Shown in pieces: positions 1 through 7,235 of a stretch of DNA of 64,000 nucleotides. The position numbers were made by a program, and so were the translations under genes. Below the pieces are notes generated by a model. That model searched no databases, had not been told where the DNA came from, and saw only the letters and a program-made list of their open reading frames with translations. The DNA is taken from contig NZ_JALJCK010000014.1 in assembly GCF_022899355.1 (NCBI RefSeq), positions 122,753 to 186,752 of the forward strand, read 5' to 3'. This stretch comes from Shinella yambaruensis (GTDB lineage Bacteria; Pseudomonadota; Alphaproteobacteria; Rhizobiales; Rhizobiaceae). Position 1 is the stretch's first letter. Every line of letters starts with the position of its first letter.

Positions 1-502
1 TGAGGCCGAGCCAGAGCACGAGCGCCGAATCCTTCATGACGCCGAGCGTCAGGCCGATCCAGGCGGGCAGCGAGACCCGCGTGGCGAGCGGGGCCACGAT
101 GTAGCGCATGTCCTGCCACCAGGTCATGCCCAGCGAGCGGGCCGCGCGGCGCGTGGTGGCCGGCACGGAGGAGATGCCGCCGCGCACGATCTCGGTGCAA
201 TAGGCCGCCGTATAGAGCGACAGCACCACGCAGGAGGTGGTGAACGGCGCCCAGCCGAGCTTCATGATCGACTGCAGCGCATTGCCGAGCACGAGCTGGA
301 TGAGCAGCGGCACGGAGCGGAAGATGTCGAGCAGGAAGGTGAGCGGCATCGACCAGTAGGGGCCGGCCTGGTTGCGGATGACGCCGAAGAGGATGCCGAG
401 CACGGTGCCCGCGAGGACGGAGACGGCGGTGACGGCGAGCGTCATGGCCGCGCCCTTGGCGAGGAAGCCGAGATCGGCAAGGGTGAGAGCGGTATCGAAC
501 AT
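1..502 (-). CDS. Amino-acid ABC transporter permease (partial, 3' end outside window)
   Basis: Inner-membrane permease of a polar amino-acid (HisM/GlnP type) ABC importer. The frame is open from an ATG at 502 to the window edge, so about 167 N-terminal residues are seen and the C-terminus is cut off. Visible are hydrophobic segments and the cytoplasmic coupling-loop region (RAARSLGMTWWQDMRYIVAP), the 'EAA' motif that docks the ATPase. It lies 12 bases after a second permease and in line with a binding protein, so the three form one operon; the ATPase is presumably off the left edge. Next to hypH/hypS/hypD/hypR it probably carries hydroxyproline or D-proline (HypMNPQ type). The family call is firm; the substrate is inferred from context. 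Confidence 0.9.
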   Translation of the reverse strand, partial: MFDTALTLADLGFLAKGAAMTLAVTAVSVLAGTVLGILFGVIRNQAGPYWSMPLTFLLDIFRSVPLLIQLVLGNALQSIMKLGWAPFTTSCVVLSLYTAAYCTEIVRGGISSVPATTRRAARSLGMTWWQDMRYIVAPLATRVSLPAWIGLTLGVMKDSALVLWLGL

Positions 503-514
503 GGCTTACCCCTC

Positions 515-1180
515 TCAGTAGCGGAACATGCGCGCCGCGAGCACGCGGGCTGCAAGCGTCACGGCCTTGGCGATCAGGTAGTAGATGACCGCCGCGATCG
601 CGAAGAATTCGAAGGTGCGGAACGAGCGGGCGTTCAGCTCCTGGGTGATGCCGGCAAGATCGGTGTTCATGCCGACGGTGACGCCGAGCGACGTCATCAG
701 GATCGCCCAGACCATCTGGTTGGTGGCGGGCAGGAAGGCGACGCGCAGCATCTGCGGCATGACGATATAGCGGAAGGCCTGCAGCGAGGTCATGCCGAGC
801 GAGCGGCCGGCGCGGGTCTGCGTCTCGGGGATCGCCTTCAGCGCGCCGCGGAAGTTTTCCGCGAGATAGCCGGCATTGTTGAAGGCGATGCCGGCCAGGA
901 GCGCCGCATAGGGGCTGAGGTGGATGCCGAAACTGCCGAGGCCGAAATGGGCCATGTAGATCTGGAAGAGGGCCGGCGTGTTGCGCGCGATCTCGACCCA
1001 GGCGGTGGCGAAGCCGCCGAGGATGCGGTTGCCGGACAGCCGGAAGAGCGTCAGCGCCAGGGCGACGGCAAGGCCGATGGCCATGGAGAGCAGCGCGATC
1101 TGGAGCGTGACCAGCGCGCCGTCCAGCATCTGGGGCAACGCCTTCAGCGCCTGGTTCCAATGGAAAGTGTAACTGAACAT
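515..1180 (-). CDS. Amino-acid ABC transporter permease
   Basis: Second permease of the same polar amino-acid importer, 221 aa, a normal length for the HisM/GlnP family. I start it at the ATG at 1180 (MFSYTFHW), because the upstream in-frame residues are Arg-rich and unlike the family, and a GAAGGGTGAG ribosome site lies just before it. The protein has several membrane segments and the EAA loop (GRSLGMTSLQAFRYIVMPQML) near residue 130. It sits between the binding-protein gene (stop 66 bases upstream) and the partial permease. The two permeases would form the heterodimeric channel. Uptake of hydroxyproline/D-proline is inferred from the adjoining hyp genes. Confidence 0.93.
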   Translation of the reverse strand: MFSYTFHWNQALKALPQMLDGALVTLQIALLSMAIGLAVALALTLFRLSGNRILGGFATAWVEIARNTPALFQIYMAHFGLGSFGIHLSPYAALLAGIAFNNAGYLAENFRGALKAIPETQTRAGRSLGMTSLQAFRYIVMPQMLRVAFLPATNQMVWAILMTSLGVTVGMNTDLAGITQELNARSFRTFEFFAIAAVIYYLIAKAVTLAARVLAARMFRY

Positions 1181-1245
1181 TGCCGTCTCACCCTTCGGAA
1201 ACGATGGACGGCGCGGGATGTCCCGCGCCGCCTTGGAAACGGCTC

Positions 1246-2055
1246 TTAGCGGTAGACGCCGCCGACCGAGAGGTCCGGCACGTCGCCGCCGACCCACTTC
1301 TCGTAGAGTTCCTTATAGCGGCCGGTGCGAACCTGCTGGTTGACGAAGAGGTTCAGGTAGTTGATCAGGCCGTATTCTTCGCGGTTGGTGAAGAGCGCGA
1401 CATAGTCGATGTCATAGGGCGCCTTGCCGACGACGGAGATGCCGGCGAACTTGCCGCTCTTGACGTTGGACTGGGCGACCGTCGAGGTGGAGACCGTGGC
1501 GTCGATCTGGCCCTGGCTCAGCGCGAGGAAGACGTCGGCCTGGGTCTGGTACGGACGGAACTCGCCGGCGCCCCATTCCTTGACCGAGTTTTCGAGCGCG
1601 ATGGCCTCGAACGTGCCGGCGGTGGCGCCGACGGTCTTGCCCTTCATGTCCTCGAAGGACTTGATGCCCGACTTGTCGTTGGCCGTCACGGCCATCTCGA
1701 AGGCGAAGTAGGGGATCGACATGCCGACGGTCTTGGCACGCTCCAGCGTGTCGGAGGTCGAGGCGACGCCGACATCGACGCGGCCGGACATCAGCGCCGG
1801 GATGCGCTCCGGGAAGGGCGTTTCGACGATCTCGGCGGTGACGCCGAGGGCCTTGGCCAGGTCGTTGCAGTAGTCGACGTCGAAACCGATCGGGTTGTTG
1901 TTCTCGTCGCGCGCGCCCATCGGCGGGAAGTCGAGAACGACGGCGCAGCGCAGCGTGCCGGACGAGATGATGTCGTCCAGCTTGTCGGCCTTGGCCGGGC
2001 TGGTCAGAGCGGTGGCGGCCACGAGGCCGAAGGCGAGGACCGAGGTCTTCTTCAT
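1246..2055 (-). CDS. Periplasmic amino-acid-binding protein of ABC transporter
   Basis: Solute-binding protein (SBP_bac_3 fold) that captures the amino acid in the periplasm and delivers it to the two permeases encoded just downstream. The 269-aa product starts at the ATG at 2055, preceded by GGGAGAGA, with a Sec signal peptide (MKKTSVLAFGLVAATALTSPAKA). Family features include the LRCAVVLDFPPM strand, GFDVDYCNDLAKAL and RVDVGVASTSDTLERAK. It is first gene of the transporter operon. The promoter region at 2129-2160 carries AT-rich TTGTATTTTA/TTGTATATTA elements like those at the hypD promoter, so the GntR regulator HypR probably controls it. HypM is the likely S. meliloti counterpart (inference). 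Confidence 0.93.
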   Translation of the reverse strand: MKKTSVLAFGLVAATALTSPAKADKLDDIISSGTLRCAVVLDFPPMGARDENNNPIGFDVDYCNDLAKALGVTAEIVETPFPERIPALMSGRVDVGVASTSDTLERAKTVGMSIPYFAFEMAVTANDKSGIKSFEDMKGKTVGATAGTFEAIALENSVKEWGAGEFRPYQTQADVFLALSQGQIDATVSTSTVAQSNVKSGKFAGISVVGKAPYDIDYVALFTNREEYGLINYLNLFVNQQVRTGRYKELYEKWVGGDVPDLSVGGVYR

Positions 2056-2128
2056 AAACTCTCTCCCTGGATTGGTCTGTCGATTCACGCGGCGAAGGTC
2101 CGTCCTGCGCCGAGACTGTAAACCGCTA

Positions 2129-2160
2129 CTAAAATACAACTAATATACAAAAAGTATATA
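2129..2160 (-). promoter_or_regulatory. AT-rich operator/promoter region of transporter operon
   Basis: On the minus strand, TTGTATTTTAG (complement of 2129-2139) is followed upstream by TTGTATATTA (complement of 2141-2150). The first matches the outer arm of the palindrome before hypD at 6264-6295. It lies 75-105 bases before the binding-protein ATG in an otherwise GC-rich area. Probable HypR-controlled promoter; inferred from the shared motif. Confidence 0.45.
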
Positions 2161-2177
2161 CCTGGAAGGAGAAAATA

Positions 2178-2214
2178 TGACGGCCGGGCTTCCTCACGGG
2201 AAGCCCGGCCGTCA
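2178..2214 (-). terminator. Intrinsic terminator after hypH
   Basis: A perfect 16-bp stem (2178-2193 with 2199-2214) closes a 5-base loop 19 bases beyond the hypH stop. On the minus strand it is followed by ATATTTTCTCC, a short U-rich tract. It separates hypH from the transporter operon and its promoter. Confidence 0.85.
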
Positions 2215-2233
2215 GGAGCGCTAGGATATTGAA

Positions 2234-3751
2234 TCAGTTCAGGAAGTCTTCCGGCAGCAGGCCTTCCGGCATGTTCTGGTAGGAGACCGGGCGCAGGAAG
2301 CGGCGGATCGACATGGTGCCGACACTGGTGGCGCCGAAGTTCGTGGAGGCCGGATAGGGGCCGCCATGCACCATGGAATCCACCACCTCGACGCCGGTCG
2401 GGAAGCCGTTGACGAGCACGCGGCCGGCCTTGCGTTCGAGGACAGGGCGCAGGCGCCTGGCATCGGCAAGGTCGCCTTCATCCATGTGGATGGTCGCCGT
2501 CAGCTGGCCTTCGAAATTGCGGGCGAGCCTCTCCATCTCGTCGACCGAGGAAACGCGCACGACGAGGCCGAGCGGGCCGAAGACCTCTTCCGAAAGCGCG
2601 TGGTCGGCGAGGAACTGTTCGCCGGAGATCTCGAAGAGGTTCGGCAGCGCGTTGCGGCCGGTGGATTCCGTCGTCAGCAGCGGCTTGACGGTGTTGCGGC
2701 TTGCAAAGCGCGCCTGGCCGTCCTGGTAGGCCTTGGCGATGCCGTCGGTCAGCATGGTCTGCGGGCCGACCTTGCCGAGCGCTTCCACGGCGGCGGCGGT
2801 GAAACGGTCGGCATCCGCGCCGTCGGCGACGATGGCGATGCCCGGATTGGTGCAGAACTGGCCGGCGCCCATGGTGAGCGAGCCCGCCCAGCCCTGGCCG
2901 AGGCCTTCCGCGCGCACCTTCATGGCCTGCGGCAGCAGGAACATCGGGTTGACCGAGCCGAGCTCGCCGAAGAACGGGATCGGCTCCGGGCGGGCGGCGC
3001 ACAGGTTGAAGAGGGCGCGGCCGCCGGCGAGCGAGCCGGTGAAGCCGACGGCCTTGATCAGCGGATGCTGCACCAGCGCCTCGCCGACCTGGCGGTTGCC
3101 GCCCTGGATGAGCGAGAAGACGCCGGGATGCACGCCGGTCTTCCTGATGGCAGCCTCGATGGCCTCGGCGATGATCTCGCCCGTGCCCGGATGGGCCGAG
3201 TGGCCCTTGACGACGACGGGGCAACCGGCGGCAAGCGCGGCGGCCGTATCACCGCCGGCAGTGGAGAAGGCGAGCGGGAAGTTGGAGGCGCCGAAGACGG
3301 CGACCGGGCCGATCGGCCGCTGGATCAGGCGGATTTCGGGGCGCGGCGCCGGCTGGCGGTCGGGAAGGGCCGCGTCGAAGCGGCGGTCGAGATAGTCGCC
3401 CTTCTCGATATGATCGGCGAAGAGGCGGAGCTGGCCGGTGGTGCGGCCGCGCTCGCCCTGCAGGCGCGCGACCGGCAGGCCGGTCTCCTGCGTGCCGATC
3501 TCGGTGATGGCCTCCGCCCGGGCCTCGATCTCGTCCGCGATGGCGCGCAGGAACGCGGCGCGTGTCGCGCGGGAGGAATAGCCGTAGCTGAGGAAGGCGT
3601 CTTCGGCGGCTTCCGCGGCCTTGTTCACCAGATCCACCGTGCCGACGGCAAAGTCGTGCGCCGGGCCATGGGCGGGCGAGGAGGTGAAGGTGCCGTTTCC
3701 ATCAAGCCATTCGCCTGCGACGAGATGTTTACCGTTGGGAGTGAAAGCCAT
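2234..3751 (-). CDS. hypH: Alpha-ketoglutarate semialdehyde dehydrogenase (HypH type)
   Basis: NAD(P)-dependent cytosolic aldehyde dehydrogenase, 505 aa, that oxidises 2,5-dioxopentanoate (alpha-ketoglutarate semialdehyde) to alpha-ketoglutarate, the last step of trans-4-hydroxy-L-proline breakdown. Start ATG at 3751 (MAFTPNGKH) has AGAAAGG eight bases before it. The ALDH features are the nucleotide-binding FGASNFPLAFSTAGGDTAAALAAGCPVVVKGHSAHPGTG, VGFTGSLAGGRAL, FFGELGSVNP (general-base Glu) and GAGQFCTNPG (catalytic Cys). The KGHSAHP and FFGELGSVNP signatures mark the KGSADH subgroup. It is divergent from hypS and is followed by a strong terminator. The same enzyme class serves glucarate and arabinose pathways; hypD/hypS/hypR nearby favour hydroxyproline. 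Confidence 0.9.
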   Translation of the reverse strand: MAFTPNGKHLVAGEWLDGNGTFTSSPAHGPAHDFAVGTVDLVNKAAEAAEDAFLSYGYSSRATRAAFLRAIADEIEARAEAITEIGTQETGLPVARLQGERGRTTGQLRLFADHIEKGDYLDRRFDAALPDRQPAPRPEIRLIQRPIGPVAVFGASNFPLAFSTAGGDTAAALAAGCPVVVKGHSAHPGTGEIIAEAIEAAIRKTGVHPGVFSLIQGGNRQVGEALVQHPLIKAVGFTGSLAGGRALFNLCAARPEPIPFFGELGSVNPMFLLPQAMKVRAEGLGQGWAGSLTMGAGQFCTNPGIAIVADGADADRFTAAAVEALGKVGPQTMLTDGIAKAYQDGQARFASRNTVKPLLTTESTGRNALPNLFEISGEQFLADHALSEEVFGPLGLVVRVSSVDEMERLARNFEGQLTATIHMDEGDLADARRLRPVLERKAGRVLVNGFPTGVEVVDSMVHGGPYPASTNFGATSVGTMSIRRFLRPVSYQNMPEGLLPEDFLN

Positions 3752-3818
3752 TAGACGTACCTTTCTCACGGGAAGAGGGATTCGCCCCTGACATAGACTC
3801 TTGCTGGGCGAATTGCAC

Positions 3819-3850
3819 TTGTCGAAATCTTGTATACTCTATGTATGCAA
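3819..3850. promoter_or_regulatory. Candidate HypR operator between hypH and hypS
   Basis: The divergent hypH/hypS spacer (3752-3900) holds TTGTATAC-N5-GTATGCAA at 3830-3850, an imperfect inverted repeat. Its left arm contains GTATAC, fitting the FadR-type GntR consensus GT-M-K-AC. A TTGTCGAA half-site at 3819-3826 resembles TTGTCGACAA found before hypD and hypR. Its position suits joint control of both genes. Confidence 0.5.
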
Positions 3851-3900
3851 ATGATCAATCGCCAACCTGCCCCGGTCGGCAAAAGCGGAAGAGACCAAAG

Positions 3901-4938
3901 ATGACGCAGACCTCCACCCTGACGATTGCCGCCCTTCACGAACGGGTGGAAGCGATCTTCCGCAAGGCCGGCCTCAATGCCGTGCAGGCCGGCGCGCTCG
4001 CCCGCGTCATCGTCGCCGGGGAGCGCGACGCCTGCAAGTCGCACGGCATCTACCGTATCGAGGGTGCGCTGCGCACCGTCAAGGCCGGAAAGGTCAAGCC
4101 GGACGCCGTGCCGGTGCTGGATGCCAACGAGGGCTCGGCCATCGTCAAGGTCAATGCCGGCGGCGGCTTTGCCAACCCGGCCTTCGAACTCGGCGTGCCG
4201 GTTCTTGCCGCCCGCGCCCGCACGCTCGGCCTTGCCGCGCTCGTCATCAACGACTGCACGCATTTCTCCGCCCTCTGGCCGGAAGTGGAGGCCGTGACCA
4301 AAGAAGGCCTTGCCGGCCTCGTCATGTGCCCGAGCTATGCCACCGTCGCGCCCACCGGCGGCAACAGGCCGCTGCTCGGCACCAATCCCTTCGCCTTCGG
4401 CTGGCCGCGCAAGGGCGATGCGCCCTATGTCTTCGACTTCGCCACCTCGGTCGCCGCCCGCGGCGAGATCGAGCTGCACCGCCGCGCCGGCAAACAGCTG
4501 CCCGAGGGCTGGGCGATCGACGCCGAGGGCAACCCGACCACCGACCCGGAAGCCGCGCTCGCCGGCGCCATGCTGCCCTTCGGCGGCCACAAGGGCTCGG
4601 CCATCGGCACGATGATCGAACTGCTCGCCGGCATCATGATCGGCGACCTGACGAGCCCGGAAGTGCTCGACTATCTCGGCACCACGACGCTTGCGCCCTT
4701 CCATGGCGAGCTGATCATCGCGATGTCGCCGGAGTCCTTCTCCGCCGGCCGGCCCGGCGATCCCTTCGCCCGCGCCGAAGTGCTGTTCGAGGCCATCGTC
4801 GGCCAGGGCGCCCGCCTGCCCTCGCAGCGCCGCTTCGTGGCGCGCAGGAAATCCGAGGCGGACGGTGTCACGCTCACCGCCGCCGAGATCGAGCAGCTCG
4901 ACCGCCTGCTGGAGAAGGGGCTGGATGCGATCTCCTGA
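3901..4938 (+). CDS. hypS: Delta1-pyrroline-2-carboxylate reductase, Ldh/malate-dehydrogenase-2 family (HypS type)
   Basis: NAD(P)H-dependent oxidoreductase of the Ldh_2 family (MDH/YlbC/DpkA group), 345 aa, usual length. In S. meliloti the corresponding hyp-cluster protein HypS reduces delta1-pyrroline-2-carboxylate to L-proline during D-proline use. Start ATG at 3901 follows GGAAGAGACC; an upstream in-frame ATG at 3841 lies in the operator and is less likely. Family motifs are CKSHGIYRIEG (catalytic His about residue 45), INDCTHFSALWPEVE, GTNPFAFGWPRKG and the glycine-rich GGHKGSAIGTMIELLAG. It is transcribed away from hypH. Malate, ureidoglycolate or sulfolactate dehydrogenases share the fold; context makes the imine reductase the best choice. 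Confidence 0.82.
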   Translation: MTQTSTLTIAALHERVEAIFRKAGLNAVQAGALARVIVAGERDACKSHGIYRIEGALRTVKAGKVKPDAVPVLDANEGSAIVKVNAGGGFANPAFELGVPVLAARARTLGLAALVINDCTHFSALWPEVEAVTKEGLAGLVMCPSYATVAPTGGNRPLLGTNPFAFGWPRKGDAPYVFDFATSVAARGEIELHRRAGKQLPEGWAIDAEGNPTTDPEAALAGAMLPFGGHKGSAIGTMIELLAGIMIGDLTSPEVLDYLGTTTLAPFHGELIIAMSPESFSAGRPGDPFARAEVLFEAIVGQGARLPSQRRFVARRKSEADGVTLTAAEIEQLDRLLEKGLDAIS

Positions 4939-5015
4939 TCGCGTCGCTCTTTTCATTAGCCGGCGAATAGTCTCGCGGCTCTGGCGCATTAACGCATATC
5001 CACTCCACCCACCGT

Positions 5016-5102
5016 CGTCATCCTCGGGCTTGACCCGAGGATCCATTCCACAGCGAGGACGTAGCGGGAAGGTGGATCCTCGGGTCAAGCCCGAGGATGA
5101 CG
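5016..5102. repeat. Paired inverted copies of a 30-bp palindromic intergenic repeat
   Basis: Two identical 30-bp units (5016-5045 and 5073-5102) lie in opposite orientation 27 bases apart. Each unit is itself a palindrome with core CCTCGGGCTTGACCCGAGG. Related units occur at 10140, 16328, 41014, 41061, 47343 and 47397. They fill the 278-base spacer between the convergent hypS and hypD genes. Probably a REP-like mobile or structural element; it could also stop transcription. Confidence 0.85.
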
Positions 5103-5160
5103 AAGGAGAGGGCAGAGTGCGGAGGGTAGAGTGCGGGAGGAGCGGTCGATCATCGCCGCC

Positions 5161-5192
5161 AAAACAAAAGGCCCTCCTTGCGGAGGGCCTTT
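5161..5192 (-). terminator. Intrinsic terminator after hypD
   Basis: An 11-bp stem (5167-5177 with 5182-5192) with a TTGC loop lies 25 bases past the hypD stop. On the minus strand it is followed by TTTTGTTTTGG. Classical rho-independent form. Confidence 0.88.
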
Positions 5193-5216
5193 CCTGTTGC
5201 GAGAAGGCGTCAAACC

Positions 5217-6179
5217 TTACGCCTTGTAGGTCTGCACGGCGCCCGGCAGCTTGCTCCACTCGGCATACCAGGTGTCGAACAGCTTCAGCTGGGTCTCGAC
5301 ATAGCCGCGCTGGCTGTCGGAGAGCGCGTCGGTCTCGTTGAAGTGCAGCGTGTATTCCTTGTCGCCCTTCAGCACCATCATGTGCTTGAAGTAGAGGACG
5401 AGGTCCGGGCCTTCGTCGAAGGAGGAGAGCACGGCGAGCGCCGATTCCAGCTCCAGCGCGCGGGCGCGGGCATCCGGGTCGCCCTTGGCGGCGGCCTGGG
5501 CGAGATTGCACATGTGGAGCACTTCCTTGGGCAGCACGCAGCCGATGCCGGTGATCGCGCCGACGGCGCCGCAATCGACGAAGCCGGTGAAGACGCAGGT
5601 ATCGACGCCGATCATCAGCGAGACGTCATCGTCGCGGCTGGTGATGTTCTCGGCCGCATAGCGCATGTCGGCCGCGCCGCCGAATTCCTTGAAGCCCACG
5701 AGGTTCTTGTGGTCCTCGCGCAGCGCGAAGAACAGGTCGGCCCGGGTGGCGAAGCCGTAATAGGGGCTGTTGTAGATGACGGCCGGCAGGTCCGGGGCGG
5801 CCGAGAGGATCGCCTTGAAATGGTTCTTCTGGGCCGCGACGACGGAACCGCGGGAGAGCACGCGCGGGATGACCATGAGGCCCTGCGCGCCGACCTTCTG
5901 GGCATGCGCGGCATGGGCGACGGCCGAGGTGGTGTTGACGGCGCCGGTGCCGACGATGACCGGGATGCCCGCCTTGACGAGGCGCTCGACGCCTTCCATG
6001 CGCTGCTCGTCGGTCAAAAGCGGCCAGTCACCCATCGAGCCGCAATAGACGACGGCCGACATGCCCTTTTCGATGAGTTCCCTGCCCTTGCGCACCAGCT
6101 GGTCGAAATCCGGCGTGCGGTCGTCCTTGCAGGGGGTCATCAGGGCGGGAATGACACCGGAAAAAATCTTGGCCTTCAT
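5217..6179 (-). CDS. hypD: 1-pyrroline-4-hydroxy-2-carboxylate deaminase, DapA/NanA superfamily (HypD type)
   Basis: Class I aldolase-fold enzyme, 320 aa, likely converting 1-pyrroline-4-hydroxy-2-carboxylate to alpha-ketoglutarate semialdehyde plus ammonia. ATG at 6179 (MKAKIFSG) is preceded by AAAGGAG. Visible DapA-family features are IPALMTPC, the YCGSMGDWPLLT substrate loop, IVGTGAVNTT, the catalytic Tyr in VIYNSPYYG (about residue 140) and the Schiff-base Lys in LVGFKEFGG (about residue 165). It lies downstream of hypR behind a 32-bp palindrome and ends at a clear terminator. A lysine-pathway dihydrodipicolinate synthase is less likely because the gene sits among hypH, hypS and a GntR regulator. 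Not related to hydrogenase maturation HypD. Confidence 0.87.
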   Translation of the reverse strand: MKAKIFSGVIPALMTPCKDDRTPDFDQLVRKGRELIEKGMSAVVYCGSMGDWPLLTDEQRMEGVERLVKAGIPVIVGTGAVNTTSAVAHAAHAQKVGAQGLMVIPRVLSRGSVVAAQKNHFKAILSAAPDLPAVIYNSPYYGFATRADLFFALREDHKNLVGFKEFGGAADMRYAAENITSRDDDVSLMIGVDTCVFTGFVDCGAVGAITGIGCVLPKEVLHMCNLAQAAAKGDPDARARALELESALAVLSSFDEGPDLVLYFKHMMVLKGDKEYTLHFNETDALSDSQRGYVETQLKLFDTWYAEWSKLPGAVQTYKA

Positions 6180-6263
6180 GTCGGTCTCCTTTGGCGGTTC
6201 GTCGGATGGGCGGCCGGCACATGGCACGGGGCCTTTCCCCTCTCTGAGGACGGGTATAGCATC

Positions 6264-6295
6264 TTGTATTTTATTTGTCGACAAGAAAAATACAA
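6264..6295. promoter_or_regulatory. 32-bp near-perfect palindrome before hypD (HypR operator candidate)
   Basis: The palindrome is centred on GTCGAC at 6277-6282. The outer arms are TTGTATTTT and AAAAATACAA; the core TTGTCGACAA (6275-6284) fits the FadR-type GntR consensus GT-M-K-AC. It sits between hypR and hypD, about 85-115 bases before the hypD ATG. The same 10-bp core occurs at 7018-7027 before hypR itself. Confidence 0.72.
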
Positions 6296-6301
6296 ATTCC
6301 G

Positions 6302-7006
6302 TCAGAGCGTGATGTCGAGCCTGTCGTTGCGGCTGAACAGCTTCTGCACCTGAGCAACGATCGCCTCGGCATGGGCTTTGCCGAGCCGGTCCGCCTCCTC
6401 GATGTCGCGCGCCGCGATGGCGGCGATGATCGCGGCATGTTCGTCCACGAAGCGCCGGGGGAACTGTTCGTCGTAGGACTGGTAGTAGAGCTGCAGGATG
6501 CGCCGTCCCTCGTCGAGCAGCCGGCGGAACAGGCTGGTGAAATAGGGGTTGCGCCCCGCCTCGGCGATGGCGGCATGGAAGGCGGCATTGGTGGCGATCA
6601 TCTTCAGGGCGTCGCGCGCCTCGAGTGCCGCCGCATAGTCCTCGTGGAAGCCCCTGATGACGGCGAGGTCCTCCGGACGGTGCGCCTGCGCCGCAAGCCG
6701 CGTCGTCACGCGGTACATCAGCACCAGCGCGTCGAAGAAGGTGTGCAGGTTGAGGAAGTCGATGTTCGAGACCATGGTCGAGCGGTTCGGCAGGGTCTCG
6801 ATCAGTCCCTCGCCGGCCAGCCGCACCAGGGCCTCGCGGATCGGCGTGCGCGACATCTTGAACCGCTCGGCAAGCTGCACCTCGTCGATCGGGCTGCCGG
6901 GGGCGAGCTTCAGGTCGAGGATCTCGTCGCGCAGGAGGTCATAGACCATCTTCACGCCGGAGCCGCGCTTGCGTTCGGGCAGGGAACTGGAATCGGTATC
7001 GGTCAT
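6302..7006 (-). CDS. hypR: GntR-family (FadR/FCD) transcriptional regulator, HypR type
   Basis: DNA-binding regulator of the FadR subfamily, 234 aa. The N-terminal winged helix (residues about 15-85) has the IDEVQLAERFKMSRTPIREALVRLAGEGLIE signature. The C-terminal FCD ligand domain shows the Asn/His metal-site pattern (NAAFH, DEHAAI, AHAEA). Start ATG at 7006 follows AGAGGA; an upstream ATG falls in the operator. It precedes hypD on the same strand. TTGTCGACAA palindromes lie before its own start and before hypD, pointing to autoregulation and control of the hyp genes, with hydroxyproline or a breakdown product as effector (inferred). Confidence 0.88.
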   Translation of the reverse strand: MTDTDSSSLPERKRGSGVKMVYDLLRDEILDLKLAPGSPIDEVQLAERFKMSRTPIREALVRLAGEGLIETLPNRSTMVSNIDFLNLHTFFDALVLMYRVTTRLAAQAHRPEDLAVIRGFHEDYAAALEARDALKMIATNAAFHAAIAEAGRNPYFTSLFRRLLDEGRRILQLYYQSYDEQFPRRFVDEHAAIIAAIAARDIEEADRLGKAHAEAIVAQVQKLFSRNDRLDITL

Positions 7007-7017
7007 CGAAAATCCTC

Positions 7018-7027
7018 TTGTCGACAA
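7018..7027. promoter_or_regulatory. TTGTCGACAA operator before hypR
   Basis: A perfect 10-bp palindrome identical to the core of the large palindrome before hypD lies 12-21 bases upstream of the hypR ATG, where a bound repressor would block its own promoter or leader. Confidence 0.65.
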
Positions 7028-7235
7028 AAGAAATACAGTTGTCCGGCAGTGCTATCAATCGTTTAAAGTGGGCATTTTGACGAAACTGTCGTCAAGTCTC
7101 CAGGGGCCGGGATTCCGCGAAATCCGGCGCCTGCCGCGCACAAAGATGAAAAAACGCGTTTGAAAGCCCCGCACGACAAGCCGCTCCTTTGTCCTGACGG
7201 GCGCTTCCGTCCCGTGCAGGCCGCTCGCGCCGGCG

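Noticed and set aside
2366..3754. 462-codon open frame opposite hypH
   Set aside because: Antisense shadow of a high-GC gene; composition is Arg/Gly/Ala-rich with no domain, and hypH on the other strand has full ALDH motifs.
5217..6179. Dihydrodipicolinate synthase (dapA)
   Set aside because: Fold is the same, but position with hypH, hypS, hypR and matching operators favours the hydroxyproline deaminase.
7007..7235. Possible short gene between hypR and epmB
   Set aside because: Open frames here run through the epmB 3' end in other frames and lack ribosome sites; it is most likely promoter and spacer.
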